Notes under the pieces: generated by a model
Told to the model about the DNA's origin: nothing
What the model saw: the letters and a program-made list of their open reading frames with translations, nothing else
Databases searched by the model: none
Assembly (NCBI RefSeq): GCF_042684705.1
Contig: NZ_JBHULZ010000041.1
Coordinates: 620,001 to 684,000, forward strand
Direction of reading: 5' to 3'
Source of the DNA: Mesonia sediminis
Lineage (GTDB): Bacteria > Bacteroidota > Bacteroidia > Flavobacteriales > Flavobacteriaceae
Length of the DNA: 64,000 bases
Program-made: the position numbers and the translations under genes
Part shown: positions 49,722 through 59,176 of the stretch, in pieces
Position numbering within the stretch: position 1 is the stretch's first letter
Layout: the number at the start of each line of letters is the position of its first letter

Positions 49722-50855
49722 CTATTGAGGCAATTGGTCAGGTGCAGGTTCTCTATAAATTGTAGATGATAAACTTAATAGGAATGCTTCCAGTTGCTCC
49801 TGTTCAAGCGTAGTGAGTTCTAACGGGCGCAACAACTCAGATTTCACTGGAAAAAGGCTGTCTTTTTGTTGCGCCTCATTCGGTTTTAAACTAACCATAC
49901 CCGCATTATACATATTAATTATACCTTCTAAGTGCGGGAATAAACCATTATGCATATAGGGGGCGGTATGCGCCAATTCACGTAAAGAAGGTGTCCTGAA
50001 TTTACCTACATCCTCGGCCTTTTTAGTAACTTGATACCTACCCAAATCTTCATATTTACGACCGTAGTAAGATAAGCCTAAATCATGAAATTGCCCGTCA
50101 GAAAATAAGGGAGAATGATGACAATTGATACAACGCGCTTTAGTCCTAAATAAATGCAAACCTTGAACCTCATCATTGCTGAGCTGAGTGGTGTCACCTG
50201 CGATAAAACGATCAAATCTGCTTTTGCGACTCACAATACTTTTTTCAAAAACGGCCAGAGCCTCTAATAGTTTCTCACTACTGATTTCAGACTCCCCAAA
50301 AGCCTGCTTAAAATAAGGTACATAACCAGGTATTTCGCGAACAGATTTAACAGATACTTGCATATGCTGATTCATTTCAATAGGATTCTCCATGGCTTCC
50401 CGTGCTTGTTCCGCCAAGGTTTCAGCTCTTCCATCCCAAAAAAATGAAGTAACGTAGGCGATATTTAAAATAGACATGGTATTTCTTTCACCAGTAGCCC
50501 GATTATGACCGTGGGCTACCCGTTTTCCATCTGCCCAACCCAAATCGGGATCGTGACAAGAGGCACAAGCTATCTGTTTACTACCCGACAGCCTTGGATC
50601 ATAAAATAGTAATTTACCCAATAGCCTTTTGGCTTTGTATATTGAATCATCCTGAGCTAGGTTTAAGGGTGGAAGACTCCCGATTTCTTGAAAATCTTGT
50701 ACACTTGTGTCTAATTGAGGGGCTGGCCATTGTTTCAAATCTCCGCTTCCGTAGCGTGCTTTTAATTCGATAATACTATAAGAATCTGATTTCGATTGCT
50801 TGTTTTGACATCCAAAGCAGGCAATCAATAGTATAATATATAAAATTCTTTTCAT
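49722..50855 (-). CDS. Di-haem cytochrome c peroxidase-family lipoprotein
   Basis: The 377-residue protein starts at the ATG at 50855, 4 bp after the previous stop, with a lipobox (IILLIACFGC, Cys16). Haem sites are CASCH at residues 97-101 and CINCH at 242-246. The MauG/CcpA fold markers LLFYDPRLSG and KFRTPSLREL..TAPYMHNG are present. Members reduce hydrogen peroxide or oxidise a protein or metal ligand in the periplasm. As the last gene of the TonB/DUF4876/DUF6850 unit, it may act on an imported iron complex. A longer N-terminus from 50918 overlaps the previous gene and looks wrong. Confidence 0.9.
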   Translation of the reverse strand: MKRILYIILLIACFGCQNKQSKSDSYSIIELKARYGSGDLKQWPAPQLDTSVQDFQEIGSLPPLNLAQDDSIYKAKRLLGKLLFYDPRLSGSKQIACASCHDPDLGWADGKRVAHGHNRATGERNTMSILNIAYVTSFFWDGRAETLAEQAREAMENPIEMNQHMQVSVKSVREIPGYVPYFKQAFGESEISSEKLLEALAVFEKSIVSRKSRFDRFIAGDTTQLSNDEVQGLHLFRTKARCINCHHSPLFSDGQFHDLGLSYYGRKYEDLGRYQVTKKAEDVGKFRTPSLRELAHTAPYMHNGLFPHLEGIINMYNAGMVSLKPNEAQQKDSLFPVKSELLRPLELTTLEQEQLEAFLLSLSSTIYREPAPDQLPQ

Positions 50856-50859
50856 CGCA

Positions 50860-52422
50860 TTAATAGGATAAGGTGATGCAAAATCCAACAAAGGAATTGA
50901 TTTTATTATTCGCATCAAAATTTAAATTTTTATCGACCGGATGAAGCGCCGTTTCTAGTGCGTACTGCAGACGCAATCTTAAACTTCTTTCGTTATCAAT
51001 AGATCGAGTGTAGGCCGCGGTTAACCCGGTTAACAACCTATTAGTCCTCTCATAAGCATGATCGGGAAACACAACTTCATCTATGAAAGTCGTATTTTCT
51101 GTTACTTGCTGCCAGTCCAATTTCTGTTGTAGAGCGTGAGAATACAAGCTTTGTAAAGCAACAAATAAATTATGATTGTTTTTCTGATATATCGTACGAC
51201 CTATTTCGATTTCTGTTACTAAAGTTTGTATTTCTTTATGCGTATAACCCAATAAGTCAATATATTCTCCTACAAACAAATTCATATTAGCTTGGGTTTG
51301 CCACAAGATACGCTCCCGCTCTTCTCTCAAAAGCTTTAAATTAAAACCGATTTGTTCTTCGGTTAACCTAAAATTTTGCCCCTCAGCTTGTTCAATATAA
51401 TTATCGCCTTGGGTATGTTTATAATGTAAACCCCAAGAAGCATCTAGTTTATTACCCTCATAATCCGCTTGAATGCGCAAATTTTGTTTCTCTTTGCGAT
51501 AGGCGTGACTTACTAAACTTTCATCATAATAAATCTGATTATTGGCATCAGCAGCATAGAGTTTACTCACGCCAGTATGATAAGTATAAGCGCCAGAAAG
51601 CGCCCAACTAGTAGCTGAATATTGGTAGGCGAAACCCCAAGTTTTGGGTATTTCTCTTCGTAAATGTTTGAAATAAGACTCATTAAAAGTCACCAAGCCA
51701 TAACCCGAAGAAAATTGGGTGAAAGTATCAGGATATGCGGGCGAGTTTAATGCATCATCTACATAAAGTGATTGGTGGTTTTCGGTTCTTCGTCCTATCC
51801 CTACTTGTGCTGCAATTTTATGCTTTCCTTGAGTGTAACCTAGGTGGGCATTCGCTTTGTAAAAAGCAGCGGTAATTTCGGGCCTTGGGTCTTGTAATCG
51901 GTAGGCCTGTTGATTCTCGTAGCCTACATTCAAAGCAAAAGACCAATTTTTGCTTAACAAGTAAGTTGCCCCTCCTGCTATTTGGTAGAATTGACTTTCC
52001 CAGTCGGCTTTTTTAGGCGCAAAGAAATAATGCGGATCTAACACAGGCCGGTTGGTACTGCGCTCTAAACCCAAAGTATAACCTAAATCTTTTTCAAAAC
52101 TTTTGGTAAATAAAAATTTGCCATACAACCTCAACCGTGAATTAATGGCATATAAACCTTTTGTATTAAAACGCCATTCGGTGTTTTTTAAAGGAGTTTG
52201 CACTCGTTTGAATCGGCGTTTTTCTTGCACAAAAGCTACACTGCTTTGTGTGAAGTTTTTATAACGGTACTGGCTATACAAAAGAGGTTGTGCCAATAGG
52301 TTTTGCAAGCTGTTTTTATGGTAGGTGTTTTGACTTAAATCTACACTATCTTTAAGCTGTGCCCAACTTAAATTAGCCCAAAACGCCAACAGAATAACAA
52401 TACAACCTCTTTTGTTTAACAT
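50860..52422 (-). CDS. DUF6850-type outer-membrane beta-barrel protein
   Basis: The 520-residue protein has a signal peptide ending in LSWAQ (about residue 22) and a long run of amphipathic beta strands with aromatic ends. The C-terminal strand is NSFVGFCITLSY. Overall it looks like the DUF6850 family that follows DUF4876 in Bacteroidota. It sits between the DUF4876 lipoprotein and the peroxidase with gaps of 10 and 4 bp. I cannot assign a transport substrate; the operon suggests iron or haem. Confidence 0.8.
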   Translation of the reverse strand: MLNKRGCIVILLAFWANLSWAQLKDSVDLSQNTYHKNSLQNLLAQPLLYSQYRYKNFTQSSVAFVQEKRRFKRVQTPLKNTEWRFNTKGLYAINSRLRLYGKFLFTKSFEKDLGYTLGLERSTNRPVLDPHYFFAPKKADWESQFYQIAGGATYLLSKNWSFALNVGYENQQAYRLQDPRPEITAAFYKANAHLGYTQGKHKIAAQVGIGRRTENHQSLYVDDALNSPAYPDTFTQFSSGYGLVTFNESYFKHLRREIPKTWGFAYQYSATSWALSGAYTYHTGVSKLYAADANNQIYYDESLVSHAYRKEKQNLRIQADYEGNKLDASWGLHYKHTQGDNYIEQAEGQNFRLTEEQIGFNLKLLREERERILWQTQANMNLFVGEYIDLLGYTHKEIQTLVTEIEIGRTIYQKNNHNLFVALQSLYSHALQQKLDWQQVTENTTFIDEVVFPDHAYERTNRLLTGLTAAYTRSIDNERSLRLRLQYALETALHPVDKNLNFDANNKINSFVGFCITLSY

Positions 52423-52432
52423 ACTTTATTGT

Positions 52433-53788
52433 TTAAAATCCTTTAGGGATAGCTTTATTCATCACTTTAAAGTCCAGTGCAGAGTTGTTGCTATCTTCTA
52501 AGATTATACGCCCGTTAACAGTAGTCTTGGTTTTACGCATAACGCTTTGTGAATTATATATACCATCTACGCTTATCGCGGAAGCGTCTACCGTAGGAGG
52601 TAACATTTTTGGACGTTGCAAGGATGGGTTATAGTGCTGCAAATCTACTCCGTCAATTAACTGAGCAACGGGAATTTGCAGGTAAAAATTAGTATTATCT
52701 TCAATTTGCACCACAGAGGGGTCGCTATAATTAGCATAGGCGGCAAAATCTTGGTCATCTGCTCTGAAAATGGCAAAACTATCTCTCCCAAAACTATCTA
52801 ACACAAAGTCCTTATTATTGCTAAAGTAATTTTCTCTTCCCCAGAATGCTAAATTTACATCTTGCACTGCCGGGTTTTGAATATCCCATTGGTAAGGCTG
52901 CTCGCCAATCGCTACTCTAAAGTCTCCCAAATACACTTCAAACTCTGCAGAGCTTAAATCTACTGTAAGCGATGGATCCCCAATTTCTATAGGATCACCA
53001 TTATTATCTACTAAGGGTTGTTTATGATTTAGGGCATTTTGAGCTATCACGAAGCTTTCTCCCGGTTGTAAAGGGTAATCGGTCCCAGTACCAGGTATTT
53101 GCAATACATAATCTGCATAAACGTAATCTGTGTTAGCTTTAATGCCCATGCTCATACCTATAGACTGACTCCAGTCAAATTGACCTGTGGGTAAGGTGTA
53201 AGCTGCACTATTGGTTTTTGATCGTCCGTACAATTGCGCAACGTACAGACCGTCTGCATAAATCACTTCGTTAGAATTGTTATAAATTTCGATAAATTGA
53301 TCTCGAAAAAGAGCTCCATTTTTAGTGTCTGAACCGGCATAGTAAATTTGCTTAATTACTAAATCTCCAATTCTGGCGGCGTCTAAAGTTAAATTAACCG
53401 AAAGTGTATTGGCGTTAACAACAATATTTTCTTGACTGGCATTAAATATAACCTCTTCGCTACTTGGAGCATAACCAAAGTTTTGCTCGAAAGATTGCGC
53501 GTTTAACGTTAAACTAGCCGAAACATTATAAGTACCGGGTAATACCGCTTCAAAGCTAGCCACACCCTTACTGCCCGACGTGGCTTGATAGGTATCTCCT
53601 GTATTGGTATTGGTTAGAACTACCTTTCCTTGGTTTACAGGTTTCCCGTTAAAACTCTGATCGTCATAATTTAAATACACCGAAAAACTTTGGGTTTCTA
53701 GTCCGCTTCCTCCAAAATCATCATCATTTGAGCAAGCACTTAAGCCTAATAGCACTAAAAGTGTAAAACCGAATTGAATTAATCTCAT
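52433..53788 (-). CDS. DUF4876 lipoprotein
   Basis: The 451-residue protein has a lipobox (LLGLSACSNDD, Cys19), then an N-terminal beta-sandwich of transthyretin/carboxypeptidase-regulatory type (about residues 35-130), and a lamin-tail-like part with QFIEIYNNSNEVIYADGLYVAQL. This is the DUF4876 pattern. It should be anchored at the outer membrane next to the TonB receptor, and may capture the ligand. It is 28 bp after the receptor gene and 10 bp before the DUF6850 gene. Confidence 0.85.
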   Translation of the reverse strand: MRLIQFGFTLLVLLGLSACSNDDDFGGSGLETQSFSVYLNYDDQSFNGKPVNQGKVVLTNTNTGDTYQATSGSKGVASFEAVLPGTYNVSASLTLNAQSFEQNFGYAPSSEEVIFNASQENIVVNANTLSVNLTLDAARIGDLVIKQIYYAGSDTKNGALFRDQFIEIYNNSNEVIYADGLYVAQLYGRSKTNSAAYTLPTGQFDWSQSIGMSMGIKANTDYVYADYVLQIPGTGTDYPLQPGESFVIAQNALNHKQPLVDNNGDPIEIGDPSLTVDLSSAEFEVYLGDFRVAIGEQPYQWDIQNPAVQDVNLAFWGRENYFSNNKDFVLDSFGRDSFAIFRADDQDFAAYANYSDPSVVQIEDNTNFYLQIPVAQLIDGVDLQHYNPSLQRPKMLPPTVDASAISVDGIYNSQSVMRKTKTTVNGRIILEDSNNSALDFKVMNKAIPKGF

Positions 53789-53815
53789 TGTTATTGATTT
53801 TATATTTGTTATTGT

Positions 53816-56569
53816 TTAAAATTGATATTCTATTTTAGTTCCAAATGAAAGCTGTACTACATCTGGATTGGTACGCTTCACCAATTGACCATTTTCTATC
53901 ACCAGCCGGGTTGGTTTTAGATCTAAGAAATTATTTACATAAAAACTAAAACGAAATCCGTTAAGGAAGTCTTTAGAAATACGCAAATGGTAGTTGTGAT
54001 ATACCTCGGTTTGCGGCTGAACATAACCTGCGTCTGGTTTTATAATGTCACCAAATAAATCGGTATTGTTTTGCTCACTTGGTGCAATACTTACTTTATT
54101 TAACTGACTATCAATATAGGCATACGGGTAGAGCGACGCTCCTCGCTGATAGTTATCGATTATGATATGCTCTGACCGAACGTTGATTAGCAAACCTATT
54201 TGTGGAATATGATAACTAAGGTTTCCTCCTAAATTAAGTTTCTCTCGGTTTACAATTCCACGTTTATATAACCCAAATTGAATCGGCGTAGATGCATCTG
54301 AAGATTTTACAAATCGGTCATTTCCAGGAAAGTCTTGTGTGCGCACATAACTGGCTTGCAAACCAAAGCTTAACTGCTTAAACACCAAAGACGGAAAATT
54401 AAGAAATGTTTCTACCCCATAGTCTTCCGACTCAAAAACATTAGCAATTTGTGACTCAGTATAGTAATAGGGCCGATAACCAGTAATTTGCAATTCTGGG
54501 TTTTGCAAGTCGCTATCATCAATAGCTACTTCGGCTAAATCACGACGAACGGCGTACGACTGACTGGATATTCCTTGAAAAAGTTTGTTGTAAAAAGCGG
54601 TAATATTTAGCGTAGCAAACCCAAACTTATAATCGGCTCCTAACTCTGTTCTTAAACTACGCGAGGGTTTTACATTGGGGTTATCTTCCCGTTCTACAAA
54701 AGTTTGAATGGCGCCAATATTATACACACCAGGATACCTAAAATCGGCCAAGACCACATCATAATACCTGTAACCGGTATAAATTTGATTCAGCGAAGGA
54801 GCTTTGGCCGTAAGTCCTAAGCCAGCTCTTAATTTTATTTTGTTAAAAATCAAAGCCGAATTTACCCGCGGAGATAGACTTAAATATTCATTTTGTAAAT
54901 CGGCTCTCAATCCTGCCGTGATACGCAGGGTTTTATTCTTATAAAAACGGGTGAAATCATCTTCTAAGAAAAGAGAGATTTGTGATTCAGCTTGAACTTG
55001 ATCGGCATAATTATAAGGTCTAAAAGCTGAAGAACCAGAACCGGTTTGATTGGTAAACTGACTGATACTGGTTTTTGGCGAACCCAAACGACCTGCCCCC
55101 AAATTATCACTTAATCGGTAATTAAAACCAGCCGATAGGTTATGAGTACTGTTTAAATTGCTAATAGACTTATAAACCAAACCGGCAGCATAAAGCGATA
55201 GGGGCTTACCTTCTACTGCTTTAACAGAAGTATAACGCGGTGCGGTATAAACACCTTCATAAACCCCCTCACGCGTTCCAAAACCAACTAATTTACCCCC
55301 GTTATTTACTGCTTTACTTTCAAAACTATACTGCGAAGAAAAATTGAAATTAACATTAAAATCAAAATAGTCTAGGAAAGCCTTAGGCTTAAAATGGTAG
55401 CTAAACCTATTGGTTAAGCGCCAATCTTTTTGCTCGTTCTTTACTTTCTTTTCACTGCGCTCCTCTTTGTCATAGTTTACATCATCTAAATGAAATCCGT
55501 ATTGCAAGCTAAGCGAATTTTTGATGTTTTTCTCTTTATTGGCCCAACTCCACATCAATTGGCTATTCACTCTTCTATAATTGGTATAGGCTTCACGCGG
55601 ATTTGCTTGTGCATCTAGGAAGCTAGTCGAAACGTTTAAGAAGCCTAATCCGCTAGGAAGCGTCAAACCCTTATTTACCCCATACTCTGTAGTACCTTCT
55701 CGCAAAGAAGCGTAGGCCAAATAAGGCGAACGCCCAGCTTTTTGATCAATTTTAATTAAACCCGAAGTAAGATCGCCATATTTAACCGAAGGGATCCCTT
55801 GTACCACTTCAATTTTTTCTATGTTCTGTGTAGCTATTTGCCTAAGATCTACTCCAAAATTAGCATTGGAAAAGGTGCCATTAAATCCGGTTCCTGCACG
55901 GTTATCGCCAAAGCCTAGATAGTTGGCCGCAAAAGGAGAAGCCATATTAGCCGTGTAACTCTGCATATTCTCATTATTGCTCAAAGGTATATCATCAACC
56001 ACCACAGCAGTTCCAAAAGATTTATTACCAAAACCGTCATCTGAAACTGTATTGGGACGCACCGTTCTAAAGGCAATGGGTTTAAATTCGTTTAAACTAA
56101 AATTGCTGATTTGCTGTCCTGGTAGCTGTTCTAAAACTTCATTAAGCGAGAAAGCTTGCACTTGATTTATGGCTTCCTCTTCAAAAAGAACCTCAGAAAA
56201 AGTATGACCTTTGGTAGCTTTAACCACAACCTCTTCTAAGCGCAAATTTTCATCTGCTAAAGAAATTTTAATATCATCTAGGCTATTTTTTGTATCAAAC
56301 CAACGGGTAATTGTCTTTTTTCCTAATAATTGGAATTGCAATTCTACCCGCTTTAATTCACCTACCCCAATACTAAAATTACCTTCCTCATCGGTTAATA
56401 CCCAAGTATTGGTGGTTAAATTGATAACGCTTACATAAGGTAACCTCTCTAAGCTTTCCGCATCTTGCACACTACCCGTAATCCTTTGCTGAGCAAACAC
56501 ACTGATAGGCAATAAAAAAAACACAATAAAAAACCGCAAATCTATAAGTTTTCTGTTTTTGCGATGCAA
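53816..56569 (-). CDS. TonB-dependent receptor
   Basis: The 917-residue outer-membrane protein has a signal peptide (LLPISVFAQQ), a carboxypeptidase-regulatory-like domain (about residues 30-110, RITGSVQDAESLERLPYVSV), and the plug domain (LNEVLEQLPGQQ, VVQGIPSVKYGDLTSGLI). A 22-strand barrel then ends in LSFGTKIEYQF with the terminal Phe. It imports a ligand using TonB energy. A Fur-like box lies 17 bp upstream, so iron limitation probably induces it and the three genes behind it. The ligand is not known. Confidence 0.94.
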   Translation of the reverse strand: MHRKNRKLIDLRFFIVFFLLPISVFAQQRITGSVQDAESLERLPYVSVINLTTNTWVLTDEEGNFSIGVGELKRVELQFQLLGKKTITRWFDTKNSLDDIKISLADENLRLEEVVVKATKGHTFSEVLFEEEAINQVQAFSLNEVLEQLPGQQISNFSLNEFKPIAFRTVRPNTVSDDGFGNKSFGTAVVVDDIPLSNNENMQSYTANMASPFAANYLGFGDNRAGTGFNGTFSNANFGVDLRQIATQNIEKIEVVQGIPSVKYGDLTSGLIKIDQKAGRSPYLAYASLREGTTEYGVNKGLTLPSGLGFLNVSTSFLDAQANPREAYTNYRRVNSQLMWSWANKEKNIKNSLSLQYGFHLDDVNYDKEERSEKKVKNEQKDWRLTNRFSYHFKPKAFLDYFDFNVNFNFSSQYSFESKAVNNGGKLVGFGTREGVYEGVYTAPRYTSVKAVEGKPLSLYAAGLVYKSISNLNSTHNLSAGFNYRLSDNLGAGRLGSPKTSISQFTNQTGSGSSAFRPYNYADQVQAESQISLFLEDDFTRFYKNKTLRITAGLRADLQNEYLSLSPRVNSALIFNKIKLRAGLGLTAKAPSLNQIYTGYRYYDVVLADFRYPGVYNIGAIQTFVEREDNPNVKPSRSLRTELGADYKFGFATLNITAFYNKLFQGISSQSYAVRRDLAEVAIDDSDLQNPELQITGYRPYYYTESQIANVFESEDYGVETFLNFPSLVFKQLSFGLQASYVRTQDFPGNDRFVKSSDASTPIQFGLYKRGIVNREKLNLGGNLSYHIPQIGLLINVRSEHIIIDNYQRGASLYPYAYIDSQLNKVSIAPSEQNNTDLFGDIIKPDAGYVQPQTEVYHNYHLRISKDFLNGFRFSFYVNNFLDLKPTRLVIENGQLVKRTNPDVVQLSFGTKIEYQF

Positions 56570-56585
56570 AACTAATTAATTAATT

Positions 56586-56608
56586 TTATTTAGACTTAAA
56601 ATAAATAA
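56586..56608 (-). promoter_or_regulatory. Fur-like iron box upstream of the TonB receptor
   Basis: The 23-bp site has TTATTTAGA at one end and TAAATAA at the other. The remembered Bacteroidota Fur pattern is ATTTAGA, a 5-bp spacer and TCTAAAT, and this site differs from it only in the two bases where TC would be (AA here). It lies 17 bp from the receptor start codon. Confidence 0.5.
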
Positions 56609-56633
56609 TATAATTTAACCAGTACCCAATATA

Positions 56634-56664
56634 CTATTGGTGTAAGCTTTCGCTAATCCAATAG
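56634..56664. repeat. Inverted repeat in the divergent intergenic region
   Basis: CTATTGG (56634-56640) and CCAATAG (56658-56664) are 7-bp arms with a 17-bp spacer, between the TonB-receptor and MerR-regulator genes. It may be an operator or a chance match. Confidence 0.35.
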
Positions 56665-56731
56665 CTTAACACTAGGCTGTTTTTCAATCGCTTAATAGCA
56701 GAAAAAAGAGAAACAAAGTATTATTAAAAAT

Positions 56732-56790
56732 TTTGTTTAATGATTTAACTTTTTATTTAAACAAAAATAAACTAAGTTTGTTTAGCTTTG
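56732..56790 (+). promoter_or_regulatory. Promoter and candidate MerR operator of the carotenoid operon
   Basis: TAGCTTTG at 56783-56790 matches the TAnnTTTG element, 19 bp before the regulator start codon. TAAACAAA (56758-56765) and TTTGTTTA (56777-56784) form an 8-bp inverted repeat with an 11-bp spacer that overlaps it, and a further TTTGTTTA half site is at 56732-56739. No good -33 element is present, as would fit a regulated promoter. The arrangement suggests autoregulation by the gene product. Confidence 0.55.
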
Positions 56791-56809
56791 ACAGTAAGAT
56801 ACAAGAGTT

Positions 56810-57712
56810 ATGGAATATGTAAAAAACGAATTCAACATCAAGGATTTAGAAGCCCTTAGCGGAGTTAAGGCGCACACCATCCGGATTTGGGAAAAAAGAT
56901 ACCACATCTTAAAACCCGAACGAACCGATACCAATATAAGGGTTTACGACACAAAGGCCTTACAGCGCTTGTTGAATATTGCATTCTTAAATGAAAACGG
57001 ATATAAAATATCTCGAATTTCAAAACTTAAAAATGATGAAATAGATAAACTCACTCACGAAATTAGAACAGCTAATAATGCAGAGAATAGAGCTATAAAA
57101 GCTTTTTTTGTATCCATGTATAATTTTGACCACAGCCTTTTTCTAAATACTTACAATGCGCTGCTTGAAAAAATGACTTTTCAAGAAATTTATGAAGAGG
57201 TATTCATCCCTATGTTAAAGCAAATAGGTGATTTATGGCAGACCAATACGGTAAAACCAGCGCATGAACATTTTATATCGCATCTTATCAGGCAAAAACT
57301 ATTCAGCAATATCGAAAAACTACAAATCGAGCCCGCGTTTAATAAGGAAAAAATATTTATCTTATTTTTGCCCAATAATGAAATACACGATATTGGCCTG
57401 CTCTATCTACAGTATTCCTTGCTTAGCTTAGGTTATAAAGTAGTATATTTAGGTCACTCTATTCCTTTAGAAGACTTAACCAGTTTTGCGAGCCAAGACA
57501 AATTGGTTTATTTTGTGAGTGTTTTTACCATAAAACCTGAAAGTCCAGAAACTTACCTTAAAGAGTTTTATGATAAGATACTAGCTAATGGAGATTCCAA
57601 TCGTTTCCAGTTAGCATTACTGGGCTTAAAAACAAAAGCGTTAAATATAGAAGATTTACCGCCACAAATAAACATTTACGAAAATCCAACTACATTTATA
57701 CGCTCCATTTAA
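56810..57712 (+). CDS. MerR-family regulator with CarH-like B12-binding domain
   Basis: The 300-residue protein has an N-terminal MerR helix-turn-helix (FNIKDLEALSGVKAHTIRIWEKR, about 8-75). The C-terminal part is like CarH/LitR photoreceptors: Trp143, nine residues, then Glu153-His154 (the Wx9EH motif), and EIHDIG at 191-196 (the DxHxxG cobalamin motif with Glu for Asp; His193 is the expected cobalt ligand). Such proteins hold adenosylcobalamin, repress carotenoid genes in the dark and release DNA in light. The crt genes follow with a 1-bp overlap. B12 binding is inferred. Confidence 0.88.
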   Translation: MEYVKNEFNIKDLEALSGVKAHTIRIWEKRYHILKPERTDTNIRVYDTKALQRLLNIAFLNENGYKISRISKLKNDEIDKLTHEIRTANNAENRAIKAFFVSMYNFDHSLFLNTYNALLEKMTFQEIYEEVFIPMLKQIGDLWQTNTVKPAHEHFISHLIRQKLFSNIEKLQIEPAFNKEKIFILFLPNNEIHDIGLLYLQYSLLSLGYKVVYLGHSIPLEDLTSFASQDKLVYFVSVFTIKPESPETYLKEFYDKILANGDSNRFQLALLGLKTKALNIEDLPPQINIYENPTTFIRSI

Positions 57713-59175
57713 TGAAAAAAAATATATCTATAATAGGATCAGGATTTGCCGGTTTGTCCGCCGCTTGTTATTTAGCTAAAGCAGGACACAAAGTGCAGGT
57801 TTATGAAAAAAATAAAAGCATTGGTGGCCGCGCTCGTCAATACAGAAAAGACGGTTTTACTTTCGACATGGGACCAACATGGTACTGGATGCCTGATGTA
57901 TTTGAACGTTTTTTTGCTGATTTTGGTAAACAACCTAGTGATTATTATGAGTTGATTAAACTAAGTCCCGCCTACAGTATTTATTTCAGCCAAAATGAGC
58001 GAATTACAATAGGAGATACACTTGATAAAATCTATGCAGAATTTGAACGTATAGAACCAGGAAGTGCTAAAAGTCTGGCTAAATTTATTGAGTCAGCCCA
58101 AGATAATTATAATATTGCTATTAAAGATTTAGTATATAGACCAGGAGTATCTCCTTTAGAGTTAATCACTCCAGAGACAAGCCTAAAAATCGGGCAGTTT
58201 TTTAGCACCATTTCTAAACAGGTGCGCAAGCGTTTTAAAAATCCGCAGTTGATTCAGGCCCTTGAATTCCCAGTTTTATTCCTAGGCGCCAAGCCAAGCG
58301 ACACACCCGCTTTTTACAACTTTATGAATTATGCCGATTTAGGTCTAGGTACTTGGCACCCCAAAGGTGGAATGTTTGAAGTAATAAGAGGAATCGCACA
58401 ATTAGCTCAAGATTTGGGTGTTAGCATTCATACCGATTCGAATATTAGTAAAATAGAGGTCGATGAACAAAACCAAGTGAAAGGTTTAGTTTGTAACGAA
58501 GCATTTATTCCTTCCGATATCGTTCTAAGTGGTGCCGATTATCACCACACCGAAAGCCTTCTCGATACAAACTATCGTCAATACAGTGAAAAGTACTGGT
58601 CTAAAAAAACATTTGCACCCTCCTCCCTACTCTTTTATGTAGGTTTTGATAAAAAATTAAAGAATGTAGATCATCATACCTTATTTTTCGACGTAGATTT
58701 TAAAGCGCACGCTTACAGTATCTACGATAAGCCTAGTTGGCCAGAAGAACCACTGTTTTATGCTAGTTTCCCATCTAAAACCGATAAGATGGCTGCACCC
58801 GAAGGCCAAGAAGCAGGTATTTTCTTAATCCCCCTGGCACCGGGAATTGAGGACAATGAACAACTACGTGAATCTTATTTTGATAAGATTTTAAGTAGAT
58901 TTGAAAAAATAACTCAACAAAAAGTTAAAAAAAATACTATATTTAAAACAAGTTATTGCGTGAATGATTTTGTAAACGATTACAATTCATATAAAGGCAA
59001 CGCTTACGGGTTAGCCAATACTTTGCTGCAAACAGCATTTTTAAGGCCAAAACTCAAAAGCGGTAAGGTAAACGGACTTTATTTTACAGGGCAACTAACC
59101 GTTCCAGGCCCAGGGGTGCCGCCCTCCTTAATATCAGGTAAATTAAGCGCAGAACTTATCGATAAAAAAAATTAA
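57712..59175 (+). CDS. crtI: Phytoene desaturase (lycopene-forming)
   Basis: This 487-residue FAD-dependent enzyme carries out the stepwise desaturation of phytoene. The FAD-binding Rossmann start is IIGSGFAGLSAACYLAKAG (residues 6-24), and the C-terminal FTGQLTVPGPGVPPSLISG is the carotenoid-desaturase signature. Its start codon overlaps the regulator's stop (TAATG). The product, lycopene, feeds the cyclase at 60493. CrtD-type or ketolase genes are not seen here. Confidence 0.95.
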   Translation: MKKNISIIGSGFAGLSAACYLAKAGHKVQVYEKNKSIGGRARQYRKDGFTFDMGPTWYWMPDVFERFFADFGKQPSDYYELIKLSPAYSIYFSQNERITIGDTLDKIYAEFERIEPGSAKSLAKFIESAQDNYNIAIKDLVYRPGVSPLELITPETSLKIGQFFSTISKQVRKRFKNPQLIQALEFPVLFLGAKPSDTPAFYNFMNYADLGLGTWHPKGGMFEVIRGIAQLAQDLGVSIHTDSNISKIEVDEQNQVKGLVCNEAFIPSDIVLSGADYHHTESLLDTNYRQYSEKYWSKKTFAPSSLLFYVGFDKKLKNVDHHTLFFDVDFKAHAYSIYDKPSWPEEPLFYASFPSKTDKMAAPEGQEAGIFLIPLAPGIEDNEQLRESYFDKILSRFEKITQQKVKKNTIFKTSYCVNDFVNDYNSYKGNAYGLANTLLQTAFLRPKLKSGKVNGLYFTGQLTVPGPGVPPSLISGKLSAELIDKKN

Positions 59176-59176
59176 C

